Positions 46,793-55,987 of a stretch of DNA of 64,000 bases are shown in pieces. A program made the position numbers and the translations under genes. The notes beneath the pieces were generated by a model. That model was not told the DNA's origin. It did no database searches and saw only the letters and a program-made list of their open reading frames with translations. Source of the stretch: Vibrio hepatarius (GTDB taxonomy: Bacteria > Pseudomonadota > Gammaproteobacteria > Enterobacterales > Vibrionaceae); the NCBI RefSeq assembly GCF_001274785.1, contig NZ_LHPI01000012.1, positions 62,001 to 126,000 on the forward strand. Reading direction: 5' to 3'. The first letter of the stretch is position 1, and each line of letters starts with the position of its first letter.

Positions 46793-48178
46793 ATGGCAAA
46801 ACAACATCAAATTCTTGGCCACCCTCGCGGCCTATTCCTTCTTTTTGGTACTGAGTTATGGGAACGCTTCTCATATTACGCAATGCGCGCCATCTTGGTA
46901 CTTTACTTAACCGATACAACAATTAATGGTGGTATGGGCTGGTCAACCAAAGATGCACTCGATCTTTACGGTATCTACACTGGCTTAGTTTATATCACGC
47001 CTTTAATTGGTGGTTGGTTGGCCGACAACTACTTAGGCCAACGCCGTTCAATTCTCATCGGTGGTGCGTTGATGGCGGTAGGTCAGTTCACACTGGCGAT
47101 GCCAGCAGATGTTCTAGGACTGAGTGCAATTCACACTTTCTACCTTGGTCTAGCGCTCCTAATCTCAGGTAACGGTCTATTTAAACCAAACATCTCAACC
47201 ATGGTTGGTGATTTATACCAAGAAGGCGACAACCGTCGTGACGGAGCATTTACGATTTTCTATATGGGTATCAACCTCGGCGCACTGCTTGCTGGCGTTG
47301 TATCCGGTTCTGTTACCAACGAGTTTGGTTGGAAAGCGGGTTTTATCGTTGCGGGCGCAGGCATGGTGATCAGCTTAATTATGCAAATGGGCCTAGCTCA
47401 GTCTTGGTTGGGTAATATCGGCGTTGAGCCTGCGGCAGTGCGTGATTTGGAAAACAAGCAAGCGCAGAAAAAGCAGCCACTAACCAAGCAAGAAGTCGAC
47501 CGACTCAAAGTGGTTTTGGTCATGGGCCTGTTTGTGATTGTATTCTGGGCTGGCTTTGAACAAGCAGGTGGTCTGATGAACATCTACACCCAGCAATACA
47601 CTGACCGTATGATTGGTTCATTTGAAGTACCAGCAGCTTGGTTCCAGTCGCTTAACCCATTCTTCATAATTACCTTAGCGCCAGTTCTCGCTGCGCTATG
47701 GGTAAAAATGGGCAAGAAAGAACCAAACTCTCCGGTTAAATTCGCGCTGGCTCTGTTCTTCTTAGCGTTAGGCTTTGTTTGTATGGTTGGCGCGGTTATG
47801 GAACAAGGCGGCGACACGAGCGTGAAAACTTCGATGCTATGGTTAGTTGGCGCATTCTTCTTCCATACACTGGGTGAGTTATGCCTATCCCCAATCGGCT
47901 TATCCATGGTCACCAAGCTAGCTCCGCTACGTCTAGCATCATTAATGATGGGCGCTTGGTTCGGCTTTAACGCCATCGCAAACTACGTCGCAGGCCTTAT
48001 CGGCTCACACGTGGGTGAGTTGGGTGCGCTGTCTATCTTTGGTGGTATCGCAATTACTGCCACTCTCTCAGGTGTTCTGCTTCTGATGTTCTCGGGCACT
48101 CTGGTGCGCTGGATGCATGGTGCGGAATCATCTGCCCAACTAGCGGAAGAAAGCGAGCCTGCAGCGCAACCTGCTTAA
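46793..48178 (+). CDS. POT-family peptide transporter
   Basis: A proton-coupled di/tripeptide importer of the POT/PTR family (DtpA-like); 461 aa, about 13-14 membrane helices. The proton-binding motif ELWERFSYYAMRA (about 21-33, ExxER) and the POT signature GGWLADNYLGQRRSILIGG (about 78-96) are present. No good ribosome binding site is visible before the ATG. The upstream region is AT-rich and otherwise featureless. Substrate range cannot be told. Confidence 0.93.
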   Translation: MAKQHQILGHPRGLFLLFGTELWERFSYYAMRAILVLYLTDTTINGGMGWSTKDALDLYGIYTGLVYITPLIGGWLADNYLGQRRSILIGGALMAVGQFTLAMPADVLGLSAIHTFYLGLALLISGNGLFKPNISTMVGDLYQEGDNRRDGAFTIFYMGINLGALLAGVVSGSVTNEFGWKAGFIVAGAGMVISLIMQMGLAQSWLGNIGVEPAAVRDLENKQAQKKQPLTKQEVDRLKVVLVMGLFVIVFWAGFEQAGGLMNIYTQQYTDRMIGSFEVPAAWFQSLNPFFIITLAPVLAALWVKMGKKEPNSPVKFALALFFLALGFVCMVGAVMEQGGDTSVKTSMLWLVGAFFFHTLGELCLSPIGLSMVTKLAPLRLASLMMGAWFGFNAIANYVAGLIGSHVGELGALSIFGGIAITATLSGVLLLMFSGTLVRWMHGAESSAQLAEESEPAAQPA

Positions 48179-48208
48179 GACCTTACGTCAAGTTACGAAA
48201 TAAAGTGC

Positions 48209-48245
48209 AAGCGGTCGTTCCAATTCGTGGAATGACCGCTTTTTT
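48209..48245 (+). terminator. Terminator of the peptide transporter gene
   Basis: GCGGTCGTTCC/GGAATGACCGC stem with one G-T pair, followed by six Ts. Confidence 0.87.
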
Positions 48246-48383
48246 ATATCCTTCGTCAATCTGCATTGAATGTTTGTCCCTCACAGCTTTACCTAAGTCC
48301 CATTACCAAGCAGCAAAATATTCAGCCTCGCAAACTCACTATATACTTGAAGCAAAAGATTATTGTTCGAATAAGGACATTAC

Positions 48384-49250
48384 ATGTATAAAAGTTTGTT
48401 GGCACTACTGCTTTTTATCTCCACCGCAATAAATGCTGAACCACTCTACTGGCAAGCCGAAAAAGGAGGAGTGACTTATCTGATTTTAGGTTCCGTACAC
48501 GTAGGTGACGAAACCATGTTCCCTCTCCCATCGACGATTAACGACAGACTGCAAACAAGTGATGGCTTAATCATTGAAGCGGATGTGCGTAAGACCCAAG
48601 GTGTCGTCTACCCAGAAATCACTATCCAAAGTAAAGATGTGCTGAGTAAAGAGCAGCAAACACGCTTGAACCAGATCGCTTCCCAGCTATCGATGAACCC
48701 AGAACAGTTACTCAACACCGCGCCATGGGCGGCTGCGATTGGTATCCAAATGAAGCAAATTGAAAGCTTCGGCTACCGCTCTGATGATGGCGTCGACTTG
48801 AGGTTGATATACAAAGCGACCACAAAAAATATCCCAGTATTCAGCCTAGAGTCACTTCAGTTTCAAATCGACTTACTGACAGGTCAAGCAGAAGGCGGCA
48901 AAGAGTTTTTGCTCAGCGTGCTGGATGAATTTGAAGACGCCGAGATAGCAACACATTGTCTGATCGACAGTTGGAAAGCCGGAGATCTGAACAAACTGAA
49001 TGAGTTTGCGACGCTAACAGAAATGTCGCCGGAGTTTGAAGATGCGTTTATTTACCAGCGTAATAAAAACTGGGTCAATAAACTCGCTGACCCAAGTTGG
49101 CTACCAAACCCAAAAGGTTCATACGTTATGGTGGTCGGCACACTTCACCTGGTTGGCGAACAAAATGTACTGAGCTTGCTGCAAAACAAAGGCTTTAAAG
49201 TCACGCAATTGTCACACAGCAAAAGCGTCGACTGTCACTATCAGAGTTAA
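48384..49250 (+). CDS. TraB/GumN family protein
   Basis: A 288-aa secreted or periplasmic protein. The signal peptide covers about residues 1-18 (MYKSLLALLLFISTAINA, cleavage before EPL). The mature part has the TraB/GumN hallmarks: an N-terminal GSVHVGDETMFPLP (about 36-49) and a C-terminal GTLHLVGEQNVLSLL, the two GxxH motifs of this Tiki-like putative metalloprotease fold. Enzymatic activity is not established for bacterial members. Confidence 0.88.
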   Translation: MYKSLLALLLFISTAINAEPLYWQAEKGGVTYLILGSVHVGDETMFPLPSTINDRLQTSDGLIIEADVRKTQGVVYPEITIQSKDVLSKEQQTRLNQIASQLSMNPEQLLNTAPWAAAIGIQMKQIESFGYRSDDGVDLRLIYKATTKNIPVFSLESLQFQIDLLTGQAEGGKEFLLSVLDEFEDAEIATHCLIDSWKAGDLNKLNEFATLTEMSPEFEDAFIYQRNKNWVNKLADPSWLPNPKGSYVMVVGTLHLVGEQNVLSLLQNKGFKVTQLSHSKSVDCHYQS

Positions 49251-49277
49251 TAGCTTAGGTTATAACAAACACAAAAC

Positions 49278-49307
49278 GAAAAAGCCCCAGCATTTCTGCT
49301 AAGGCTT
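49278..49307 (-). terminator. Terminator downstream of tRNA-Pro
   Basis: On the minus strand AAGCCTTAGCA GAAA TGCTGGGGCTT (with G-T pairs) is followed by five Ts. Confidence 0.75.
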
Positions 49308-49313
49308 AGAATG

Positions 49314-49390
<77 letters not shown>

Positions 49391-49655
49391 AGACGTTTTA
49401 TTCGAGCATTTTGCCCGTCAACGGAAGCGTATATTACGGATTCTGGCCTCTAACGCAAGCCATTTCCCGACTTTTTTCAAAAATTCCGTTCACTTGGCTA
49501 AAACGCCATCAGCGGGCTACAAAATGTGAGCAAAAACACACCAACAAAAACAAGTGCGCAACCAAAAGACAACAATTGATCCAGATCAGTGTTGCATATT
49601 TAACCTCAGTTTACCTTTACACCTGTCAACACACTTTGTATTCATTGGAGGAAAT

Positions 49656-49796
49656 ATGGACTTTTGGCTTGAACTCCTATTTGGTAATGCGGTAGGTCTG
49701 TCTTCAATGCTAGTAATTTTCGGCGCTTTGGGTCTAATGCTGTTTTACGGCGGCTACTTCGTTTACAAAGTGATGAACGACAAATCTCCTCACTAG
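49656..49796 (+). CDS. DUF3149 small membrane protein
   Basis: A 46-aa protein MDFWLELLFGNAVGLSSMLV... with one hydrophobic helix (about 14-37) and a charged C-terminus (KVMNDKSPH). A strong TTGGAGG lies six bases before the ATG; longer in-frame readings upstream lack similarity. It fits DUF3149, a family of very small membrane proteins of unknown function. Has its own terminator. Confidence 0.85.
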   Translation: MDFWLELLFGNAVGLSSMLVIFGALGLMLFYGGYFVYKVMNDKSPH

Positions 49797-49837
49797 AAAT
49801 CGCTTAGCCCTATTCTCGTAATAGACGTTCGCTTTGC

Positions 49838-49872
49838 ACCGAAGTAGATACATTGTCTACTTCGGTTTTTTA
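49838..49872 (+). terminator. Terminator of the DUF3149 gene
   Basis: ACCGAAGTAGA/TCTACTTCGGT stem followed by six Ts. Confidence 0.9.
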
Positions 49873-49941
49873 TTTTTTGCTCCCACTTAATCCTATCGTT
49901 GATATACTGACAACACTGATTCCTTACTCTGAGATGCCGTT

Positions 49942-50523
49942 ATGTCTCACGATGATGATTTAGCCCTGTTTCAAGAAATGATGGGCGATGTTAAACCAAT
50001 TCAACAAGACACTGCCGAACACAAAAAACAACATAGTGTCTCTGATGCTCAATTGGCAAAACGCGAAGCCGCAATTTGGTTGACGGAAGATGACCCTGAA
50101 TACCTTTCTGTCGATCACGCGCCAATGATCAAACCAGAAGACATCATTGAGTTTAAACGTAACGGCGTACAAGACGGGGTTTACCGCAAACTTCGCTTAG
50201 GCAAATACCCTATCCAAGCTAGGCTGGACTTACACCGCCGAACACTAAAACAGGCAAGAGATGAAGTTGTACAGTTTCTGAAACAGTGTATGGCGATGGA
50301 TATCCGCACCGTAGTGATCGTTCACGGACGCGGAGAGAAATCAAATCCACCCGCGTTAATGAAGAGCTTTGTTGCTCAGTGGCTGGAACAAATCAACGAA
50401 GTCCAATGCGCCCATAGTGCACAACGGTTTCATGGTGGAACGGGCGCCGTTTATGTTTTATTGAAGAAAAGCGCAGACAAGAAAATCGAAACTCGCGAAC
50501 GCCATCAAAAGCGTTTGGGTTAA
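49942..50523 (+). CDS. smrA: DNA endonuclease SmrA
   Basis: A 193-aa Smr-domain protein with N-terminal acidic region and C-terminal Smr domain: LDLHRRTLKQARDEV (about 92-106) and the VIVHGRGEKS motif (about 129-138). SmrA of E. coli is a nicking endonuclease; the closely related SmrB rescues collided ribosomes. The RHGG-like FHGGTGAVYVLLK near the end fits SmrA. Single gene between terminators. Confidence 0.88.
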   Translation: MSHDDDLALFQEMMGDVKPIQQDTAEHKKQHSVSDAQLAKREAAIWLTEDDPEYLSVDHAPMIKPEDIIEFKRNGVQDGVYRKLRLGKYPIQARLDLHRRTLKQARDEVVQFLKQCMAMDIRTVVIVHGRGEKSNPPALMKSFVAQWLEQINEVQCAHSAQRFHGGTGAVYVLLKKSADKKIETRERHQKRLG

Positions 50524-50547
50524 ACAAAGCCTCAGTGCTAGAATATT

Positions 50548-50572
50548 AAAGCAGCCTTCACGGCTGCTTTTT
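50548..50572. terminator. Terminator of smrA
   Basis: AAAGCAGCC/GGCTGCTTTTT hairpin directly after smrA. Confidence 0.87.
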
Positions 50573-50616
50573 CATTTCCATCAACATGCCGTTGTGAAAC
50601 GTTAGAGAGAACCAAC

Positions 50617-51648
50617 ATGTCACAAGATTTAGCCAAACGACTCAACAAATTCATCAGTGAAACAGGCTTTTGTTCACGCCGAGAAGCAGACAAGCTTATC
50701 GAACAAGGCCGCGTTACCATTAACGGTAAAGTGCCTGAAATGGGCACCAAGGTTGTTGCTGGTGATGATGTTTGTGTCGACGGGAAACCCGTTAGTGCCA
50801 AAGAGAAGCCGATTTATATTGCGTTAAACAAGCCGACCGGCATTACCTGTACGACAGAGCGTGACATTCCAGGCAACATCGTTGATTTCATCGGCCATAA
50901 GAAACGTATCTTCCCTATTGGTCGCCTCGACAAACCTTCTGATGGTTTGATCTTCCTGACCAATGACGGCGACATCGTTAACAAGATCCTTCGTGCAGGT
51001 AATAACCACGAAAAAGAGTACGTGGTACGAGTCGATAAACCGATCACCGACCAGTTCATCCAAAAAATGAGTTCGGGTGTTGAGATCCTAGATACAGTCA
51101 CTTTGCCGTGCAAAGTGACCAAAGAAACCAAGTACGCTTTTCGTATCGTACTGACACAAGGTTTGAACCGTCAGATTCGCCGTATGTGTGAAGCGTTAGG
51201 TTACGAAGTATTCAAGTTGCGCCGCGTGCGTATCATGAACATCACCCTAGATGGTATTCCAAACGGTCAGTGGCGCTATTTGACTGATGCTGAAGTCGCG
51301 GAAATCCTCGCGATGTGTGAAGGCTCAATCAGCACGGAAGAAGCCTCGAAACTTGATAGCCGCGGCAAACAGATCCGCAAAGCGACCGATGCAAAACTAT
51401 TTGATAGCCGCGATGAAAATCATGATTCGAAAGCTCGCCGTAATCAAAAGCAACGCACGTTTAAAGGCCGCAACGCTGATGAGCTTCGCCATGCGCCAAA
51501 TTCAAAGAAAGGGCGTCACGGCAAACCAAATACCAACCAACGCTCTGATTCGGGCAAAGGGAAAACGGCTTACAAACCCAAAGCGGGCAATCAACCACGC
51601 ACTGCAAATAAACCAAGAACAAACGGCACTTTGAGCTTAAAAAAGTAA
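50617..51648 (+). CDS. rluF: 23S rRNA pseudouridine(2604) synthase RluF
   Basis: Forms pseudouridine at 2604 of 23S rRNA (RluF/RsuA family). The 343-aa protein has an N-terminal S4 RNA-binding domain (about 8-55), the catalytic D105 in GRLDKPSDG, and [18 protein letters not shown]. After about residue 245 there is a roughly 95-residue Lys/Arg/Asn/Gln-rich tail, predicted disordered, longer than I recall for E. coli RluF (about 290 aa). Confidence 0.92.
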   Translation: MSQDLAKRLNKFISETGFCSRREADKLIEQGRVTINGKVPEMGTKVVAGDDVCVDGKPVSAKEKPIYIALNKPTGITCTTERDIPGNIVDFIGHKKRIFPIGRLDKPSDGLIFLTNDGDIVNKILRAGNNHEKEYVVRVDKPITDQFIQKMSSGVEILDTVTLPCKVTKETKYAFRIVLTQGLNRQIRRMCEALGYEVFKLRRVRIMNITLDGIPNGQWRYLTDAEVAEILAMCEGSISTEEASKLDSRGKQIRKATDAKLFDSRDENHDSKARRNQKQRTFKGRNADELRHAPNSKKGRHGKPNTNQRSDSGKGKTAYKPKAGNQPRTANKPRTNGTLSLKK

Positions 51649-51667
51649 TCAAATAGCCAAAAACAAC

Positions 51668-51693
51668 AAAGGGGAGCATCAGCTCCCCTTTTT
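51668..51693. terminator. Bidirectional terminator between rluF and upp
   Basis: AAAGGGGAGC/GCTCCCCTTTTT with a 4-nt loop between convergent genes. Confidence 0.9.
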
Positions 51694-51719
51694 CGTGTTC
51701 GATTACGTCAGTAATTCAA

Positions 51720-52346
51720 TTACTTAGTACCGAAAATCTTATCACCCGCATCACCTAGACCCGGAACGATGTAGCCTTTGTCGTTTAGCTTCTCATCGAT
51801 TGCCGCAGTGTAAAGCTCCACTTCTGGGTGCGCTTTTTCTAATGCTTCAATACCTTCAGGTGCTGCAACAAGAACCAGAACTTTAATTTGGTTACAGCCT
51901 TTCTCTTTTAGCAAGTCAATCGTTGCGATCATTGAGCCGCCAGTTGCTAGCATTGGGTCAACAACCAAAGCGATACGCTCGTCGATGTTAGACGCTAGCT
52001 TGTTGAAATAAGGAACAGGTTCCAGTGTTTCTTCGTCACGGTAGATACCAACTACGCTGATACGTGCGCTTGGCATGTGCTCAAGAACACCATCCATCAT
52101 ACCCAGACCTGCGCGTAAGATCGGCACTACTGTTACCTTCTTACCTTTAATTTGGTCAACTTCCACTGGACCGTTCCAACCGTCAATGGTTACTTTTTCC
52201 GTTTCAAAGTCTGCAGTCGCTTCGTAAGTCAGTAGGCTACCTACTTCTGTCGCCAGCTCGCGAAAGCGCTTAGTGCTGATGTCACCTTCTCTCATTAGAC
52301 CAATTTTGTGCTTAACAAGAGGGTGTTTTACTTCAACAACTTTCAT
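51720..52346 (-). CDS. upp: Uracil phosphoribosyltransferase
   Basis: Salvages uracil to UMP with PRPP. The 208-aa protein has the PRPP-binding [17 protein letters not shown] (about 129-145) and the C-terminal uracil-binding [11 protein letters not shown]. Two ATGs lie six bases apart; GGAG abuts the first, so the second (52344-52346) has the proper spacing and gives [16 protein letters not shown]. Divergent from purM, as in E. coli. Confidence 0.97.
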   Translation of the reverse strand: MKVVEVKHPLVKHKIGLMREGDISTKRFRELATEVGSLLTYEATADFETEKVTIDGWNGPVEVDQIKGKKVTVVPILRAGLGMMDGVLEHMPSARISVVGIYRDEETLEPVPYFNKLASNIDERIALVVDPMLATGGSMIATIDLLKEKGCNQIKVLVLVAAPEGIEALEKAHPEVELYTAAIDEKLNDKGYIVPGLGDAGDKIFGTK

Positions 52347-52441
52347 TTCCATCTCCGGGTATTTGATGATTTTTAAACAAACCTTCAGATTATAAACGAT
52401 TTCATTAACAATTTCTTGCGATAGAACAAAAGAAAAAACCC

Positions 52442-52457
52442 ACGCAAACGTTTGCTA
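52442..52457. promoter_or_regulatory. PurR box upstream of purMN
   Basis: ACGCAAACGTTTGCTA carries the ACGCAAACG-TTTGC core of the PurR consensus. It overlaps the -35 region of a likely promoter (TTTGCT or TTGCTA, then TAGAAT at 52476-52481), so bound PurR would block RNA polymerase. Confidence 0.85.
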
Positions 52458-52523
52458 TATGGGTTTATCCACTGTTAGAATAGCGCCGTTTTCATACCCA
52501 CTTTCAAAACCGAGGACTTCACT

Positions 52524-53564
52524 GTGAGTGCTAATAACACTTCTCTAAGCTATAAAGATGCTGGCGTTGATATTGATGCAGGCAACGCTCTTGTTGACCG
52601 TATTAAAGGTGCTGTAAAACGCACGCGTCGCCCAGAAGTAATGGGTGGTATTGGTGGCTTTGGCGCACTATGTGAACTGCCAACCAAATACAAGCACCCA
52701 GTTCTAGTTTCAGGCACTGACGGTGTAGGCACGAAGCTCCGCCTTGCTTTGGATATGAATAAGCACGACACCATTGGTATCGACTTAGTCGCAATGTGTG
52801 TAAACGACCTGATCGTACAAGGTGCTGAGCCACTATTCTTCCTTGATTACTACGCGACAGGTAAGCTAGATGTTGATACCGCAGCAGACGTAGTATCGGG
52901 CATTGCTGATGGCTGTCTACAAGCAGGTTGTGCACTGATCGGTGGTGAAACTGCGGAAATGCCGGGCATGTACGAAGGCGAAGACTACGACGTTGCTGGC
53001 TTCTGCGTCGGTGTTGTTGAGAAAGAAGACGTTATCGACGGTACTAAAGTCGCAGCGGGTGACGCGCTGATCGCGGTTGGCTCAAGCGGTCCTCATTCAA
53101 ATGGTTACTCGCTAATCCGCAAGATTCTAGAAGTGTCTGGTGCAGACAAGAGCGAACAGCTCGCAGGTCGCACTATCGGTGAGCACCTTCTAGAACCAAC
53201 AAAGATTTACATTAAGTCAGCGCTGAAAATGATCGAAGCGCATGACATCCACGCCATCTCTCACATTACAGGCGGCGGTTTCTGGGAAAACATTCCACGT
53301 GTACTACCTGAAGGTACAAAAGCAGTTATCGATGGTAACAGCTGGGAATGGCCAGTGATCTTCAAATGGTTACAAGAGAAAGGCAACGTAGACACTCACG
53401 AAATGTACCGCACCTTTAACTGTGGTGTTGGTCTAATCGTCGCGCTACCACAAGACCAAGCTGAAGCAGCAGTAAAACTACTGAACGCAGAAGGCGAAAA
53501 TGCGTGGGTAATTGGCGAGATTGCACAAGCTGAAGCTGGCGAAGAACAAGTAGAGATCAAGTAA
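52524..53564 (+). CDS. purM: Phosphoribosylaminoimidazole synthetase (AIR synthetase)
   Basis: Closes the imidazole ring in step five of purine synthesis (FGAM to AIR, ATP-dependent). The 346-aa protein has the conserved [12 protein letters not shown] (about 64-75) and a [11 protein letters not shown] loop. The start is GTG at 52524 with GAGG upstream; [17 protein letters not shown] fits the family. It leads purMN and is probably repressed by PurR. Confidence 0.97.
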   Translation: MSANNTSLSYKDAGVDIDAGNALVDRIKGAVKRTRRPEVMGGIGGFGALCELPTKYKHPVLVSGTDGVGTKLRLALDMNKHDTIGIDLVAMCVNDLIVQGAEPLFFLDYYATGKLDVDTAADVVSGIADGCLQAGCALIGGETAEMPGMYEGEDYDVAGFCVGVVEKEDVIDGTKVAAGDALIAVGSSGPHSNGYSLIRKILEVSGADKSEQLAGRTIGEHLLEPTKIYIKSALKMIEAHDIHAISHITGGGFWENIPRVLPEGTKAVIDGNSWEWPVIFKWLQEKGNVDTHEMYRTFNCGVGLIVALPQDQAEAAVKLLNAEGENAWVIGEIAQAEAGEEQVEIK

Positions 53565-53566
53565 TA

Positions 53567-54205
53567 ATGAAGAGTATTGTTGTTTTAGTTTCAGGGAATG
53601 GTTCAAACTTGCAAGCGATTATCGATGCTTGTGAAACCAGCATTGATACCGGACGAGTGACGGCTGTTTTTTCGAACAAAGCAACAGCTTATGCGTTAGA
53701 AAGAGCAAAGAAGGCTGGCGCTGCTGGCCACTTTCTTGACCCGAAAGCGTTTGATACACGAGACGCTTTTGACCATGAACTGATGAAGCAGATTGATGAA
53801 TATCGACCTGACGTGATTGTTTTGGCCGGTTACATGCGTATTTTGAGTGGCGAATTTGTCCGTCATTACATGGGACGTATGATCAATATCCACCCTTCTC
53901 TGCTACCTAAGTATCCGGGCCTCAACACTTACCAGCGTGCGATCCACGCTGGTGACGAAGAACACGGAACTAGCGTACATTTCGTTACAGAACAGTTGGA
54001 TGGCGGGCCCGTCATCCTCCAAGCTAAAGTGCCGATCTTTGATGAAGACAACGTAGAAACGCTCACGGCTCGAGTACAAACTCAAGAGCATAAAATCTAC
54101 CCATTGGTTGTTAAGTGGATGGTTGAAGATCGTTTAGAAATGAAGAACGGCAAAGCGTTTCTTGATGGCGAGCAGCTTGGTATTCACGGCTACGCGCAAG
54201 AATAA
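53567..54205 (+). CDS. purN: Phosphoribosylglycinamide formyltransferase
   Basis: Transfers a formyl group from 10-formyl-THF to GAR, step three of purine synthesis. The 212-aa protein has the catalytic N107 and H109 in INIHPSLLPK and D145 in QLDGGPVI. It starts two bases after purM. Full length. Confidence 0.97.
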   Translation: MKSIVVLVSGNGSNLQAIIDACETSIDTGRVTAVFSNKATAYALERAKKAGAAGHFLDPKAFDTRDAFDHELMKQIDEYRPDVIVLAGYMRILSGEFVRHYMGRMINIHPSLLPKYPGLNTYQRAIHAGDEEHGTSVHFVTEQLDGGPVILQAKVPIFDEDNVETLTARVQTQEHKIYPLVVKWMVEDRLEMKNGKAFLDGEQLGIHGYAQE

Positions 54206-54316
54206 CCTAGCCACCAGCTATCAATTTATTTATTCGGCGAGCCTAGTGCTCGCCATTTTAGTTAATCTTAGGTTCATATATGACTCGCTATTCTGAACAA
54301 CATCAGGAGGTGGTCT

Positions 54317-54967
54317 ATGGATCTTAAAAATCTACTCAACCAAGCATTAAATTCTGACCTGCTCAAACAAGGTCAGCAGCAAATCAAAAAACAATCCAGT
54401 TCTGGTACGTTCAAGTCATTAGGCGCAGGCGCGGTTGGTGGCGGCTTAGTAAGCTTGCTTATGGGCTCCAAAAAGAGCAAAAAGTTCGGTAAGAAAGCTG
54501 GCAAAAACGCGTTGAAAATTGGTGGTGTCGCGGCGTTAGCAGCCCTCGCTTACAAGGTCTACAACGATTCTCAACATAAGCAAGGGACCACTCCGACTGA
54601 AGACAATTTTAACCCTGAAGACAATGTCCACAGTGAGCTGATCCTCAAAGCGATGATTGCAGCGGCGAAAGCCGACGGTCACGTAGATCAACAAGAAATG
54701 CAACGTATCGAAGCAGCAGTAAAAGACGCGGGAGCAGACACGCACCTGCAAGCCCTGCTGCATTCAGAACTAAACAAACCACTCGACCCAGCAGATGTAG
54801 CTCGCTTAGCACAAACACCGCAGCAGGCTTCTGAGATTTATCTTGCGTCGTTAATTGTCGTTGACGAGCAAAACTTTATGGAAAAAGCGTATCTTCAAGA
54901 ACTGGCTAAGCAGCTGCAGTTGTCCTCGGATGTCACCTATCAGCTTGAGCAACAACTGAAAAGTTAA
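54317..54967 (+). CDS. TerB-like DUF533 protein (YebE family)
   Basis: A 216-aa protein with an N-terminal helix, a glycine/lysine-rich hydrophobic stretch (about 34-84) that may insert in or sit at the membrane, and a C-terminal TerB-like helical domain (about 100-216, ILKAMIAAAKADGHVDQQEM). YebE of E. coli is an inner-membrane stress protein of the Cpx regulon; function unknown. AGGAGG precedes the start. Confidence 0.85.
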   Translation: MDLKNLLNQALNSDLLKQGQQQIKKQSSSGTFKSLGAGAVGGGLVSLLMGSKKSKKFGKKAGKNALKIGGVAALAALAYKVYNDSQHKQGTTPTEDNFNPEDNVHSELILKAMIAAAKADGHVDQQEMQRIEAAVKDAGADTHLQALLHSELNKPLDPADVARLAQTPQQASEIYLASLIVVDEQNFMEKAYLQELAKQLQLSSDVTYQLEQQLKS

Positions 54968-55089
54968 AGCGTGTGCACAAAGAAAAAACAATTGTCACAT
55001 CCCCTTGAGATAGCTCAATCTCTGGCTTTGAGTTTCCGCTGCGGGATGTGTATATTTGAGAGCAGTTATCATTTATTTAGGGTTTAACC

Positions 55090-55293
55090 ATGCAAGTATA
55101 CGGATGCTGTGAGCTGATTCGCGAACTTTATGCTCAGATCGGCAGCGGCGATCAGGCTTATGTTCCAAAAGCGATCTCATGTGCTGTTAAAGCGTTGAAT
55201 GACATTGCTGCCGATGAATCTTTACCAATGGAAGCGCGAGAAAAAGCAGCGTTTGCGGCGGCCAATCTATTGATTTCAGACTTTGAGGACTAG
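55090..55293 (+). CDS. yaeP: UPF0253 protein YaeP
   Basis: A 67-aa helical protein, [20 protein letters not shown], with [16 protein letters not shown] near the C-terminus, matching YaeP of enterobacteria. Function unknown; E. coli yaeP is next to the Rho inhibitor rof. Here it is followed after two bases by a DUF4250 gene instead. Confidence 0.85.
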   Translation: MQVYGCCELIRELYAQIGSGDQAYVPKAISCAVKALNDIAADESLPMEAREKAAFAAANLLISDFED

Positions 55294-55295
55294 AG

Positions 55296-55487
55296 ATGAA
55301 TCTAGCAAACTTTGAAAGCATGGATCCTGTCATGCTGATGAGCATTGTGAATATGAAGCTTCGTGATGACTTTGCCGGTGATCTCGATAAATTGGCAAAC
55401 TTCTTCGATATCGACAAAGCAGCCTTAGAAGCTAAGCTCGCGAGTGCAGGGTTTGATTTCTTACCAGAAGCTGGACAGTTTCGTTAA
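55296..55487 (+). CDS. DUF4250 family protein
   Basis: A 63-aa helical protein, MNLANFESMDPVMLMSIVNM, of the DUF4250 family; unknown function. It starts two bases after the yaeP stop, so the pair is one transcript and likely translationally coupled. A terminator follows. Confidence 0.85.
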   Translation: MNLANFESMDPVMLMSIVNMKLRDDFAGDLDKLANFFDIDKAALEAKLASAGFDFLPEAGQFR

Positions 55488-55496
55488 GACAAATAC

Positions 55497-55526
55497 AAAA
55501 AAGGTTGACGATATCGTCAACCTTTT
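55497..55526. terminator. Terminator after the yaeP operon
   Basis: AAAAAAGGTTGACG/CGTCAACCTTTTT around a short loop, usable in both directions between convergent genes. Confidence 0.88.
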
Positions 55527-55539
55527 TGCATCAAGCGTG

Positions 55540-55767
55540 TTATTCAGCGTTGCGCGCTTTTCTCTGCGCAGACTTACGAGAGTTTCGCTCAGTTTGGTTT
55601 TTGATAAAACCTGCTAACTCTTGTTCGCCCCAAGCTTTCGCCAGCTCTTCTGACTCAAAACCGGTTTCTCTTTTTGATACGACCGTTTTTCTCGATGTTA
55701 CTTGGCGTGTGATTTCCGCACACCAGCCACCGCGTTTTTCCGATACACGTACAGCGAATTTAGACAT
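55540..55767 (-). CDS. DUF3622 domain-containing protein
   Basis: A 75-aa basic protein MSKFAVRVSEKRGGWCAEIT with a C-terminal Lys/Arg-rich tail (TERNSRKSAQRKARNAE). DUF3622 occurs mainly in vibrios; function unknown. Monocistronic between two convergent or distant units. Confidence 0.82.
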   Translation of the reverse strand: MSKFAVRVSEKRGGWCAEITRQVTSRKTVVSKRETGFESEELAKAWGEQELAGFIKNQTERNSRKSAQRKARNAE

Positions 55768-55933
55768 TTGATTACCCTCAAGGAAGTTGTTTGTTGTGCT
55801 TTGAGCTATCAGCTATCCATCGGTATGAAGCTCGTTTCGCCCCTTCCCTTGGCAAGCGCGGTATTAGAGCATAAATGTTGTCGCTAAGCTGTAAAAATTT
55901 GCCCTATCGAAAAAATTTTTCTCTGTCCCAAAC

Positions 55934-55963
55934 AAAAAGCGCAAACCACTTGGCTTGCGCTTT
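55934..55963 (-). terminator. Terminator of purL
   Basis: Nine-bp stem AAAGCGCAA/TTGCGCTTT with a 9-nt loop, then a T-run on the minus strand. Confidence 0.87.
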
Positions 55964-55987
55964 CTTCATCAAACATTTAACCAGCAG

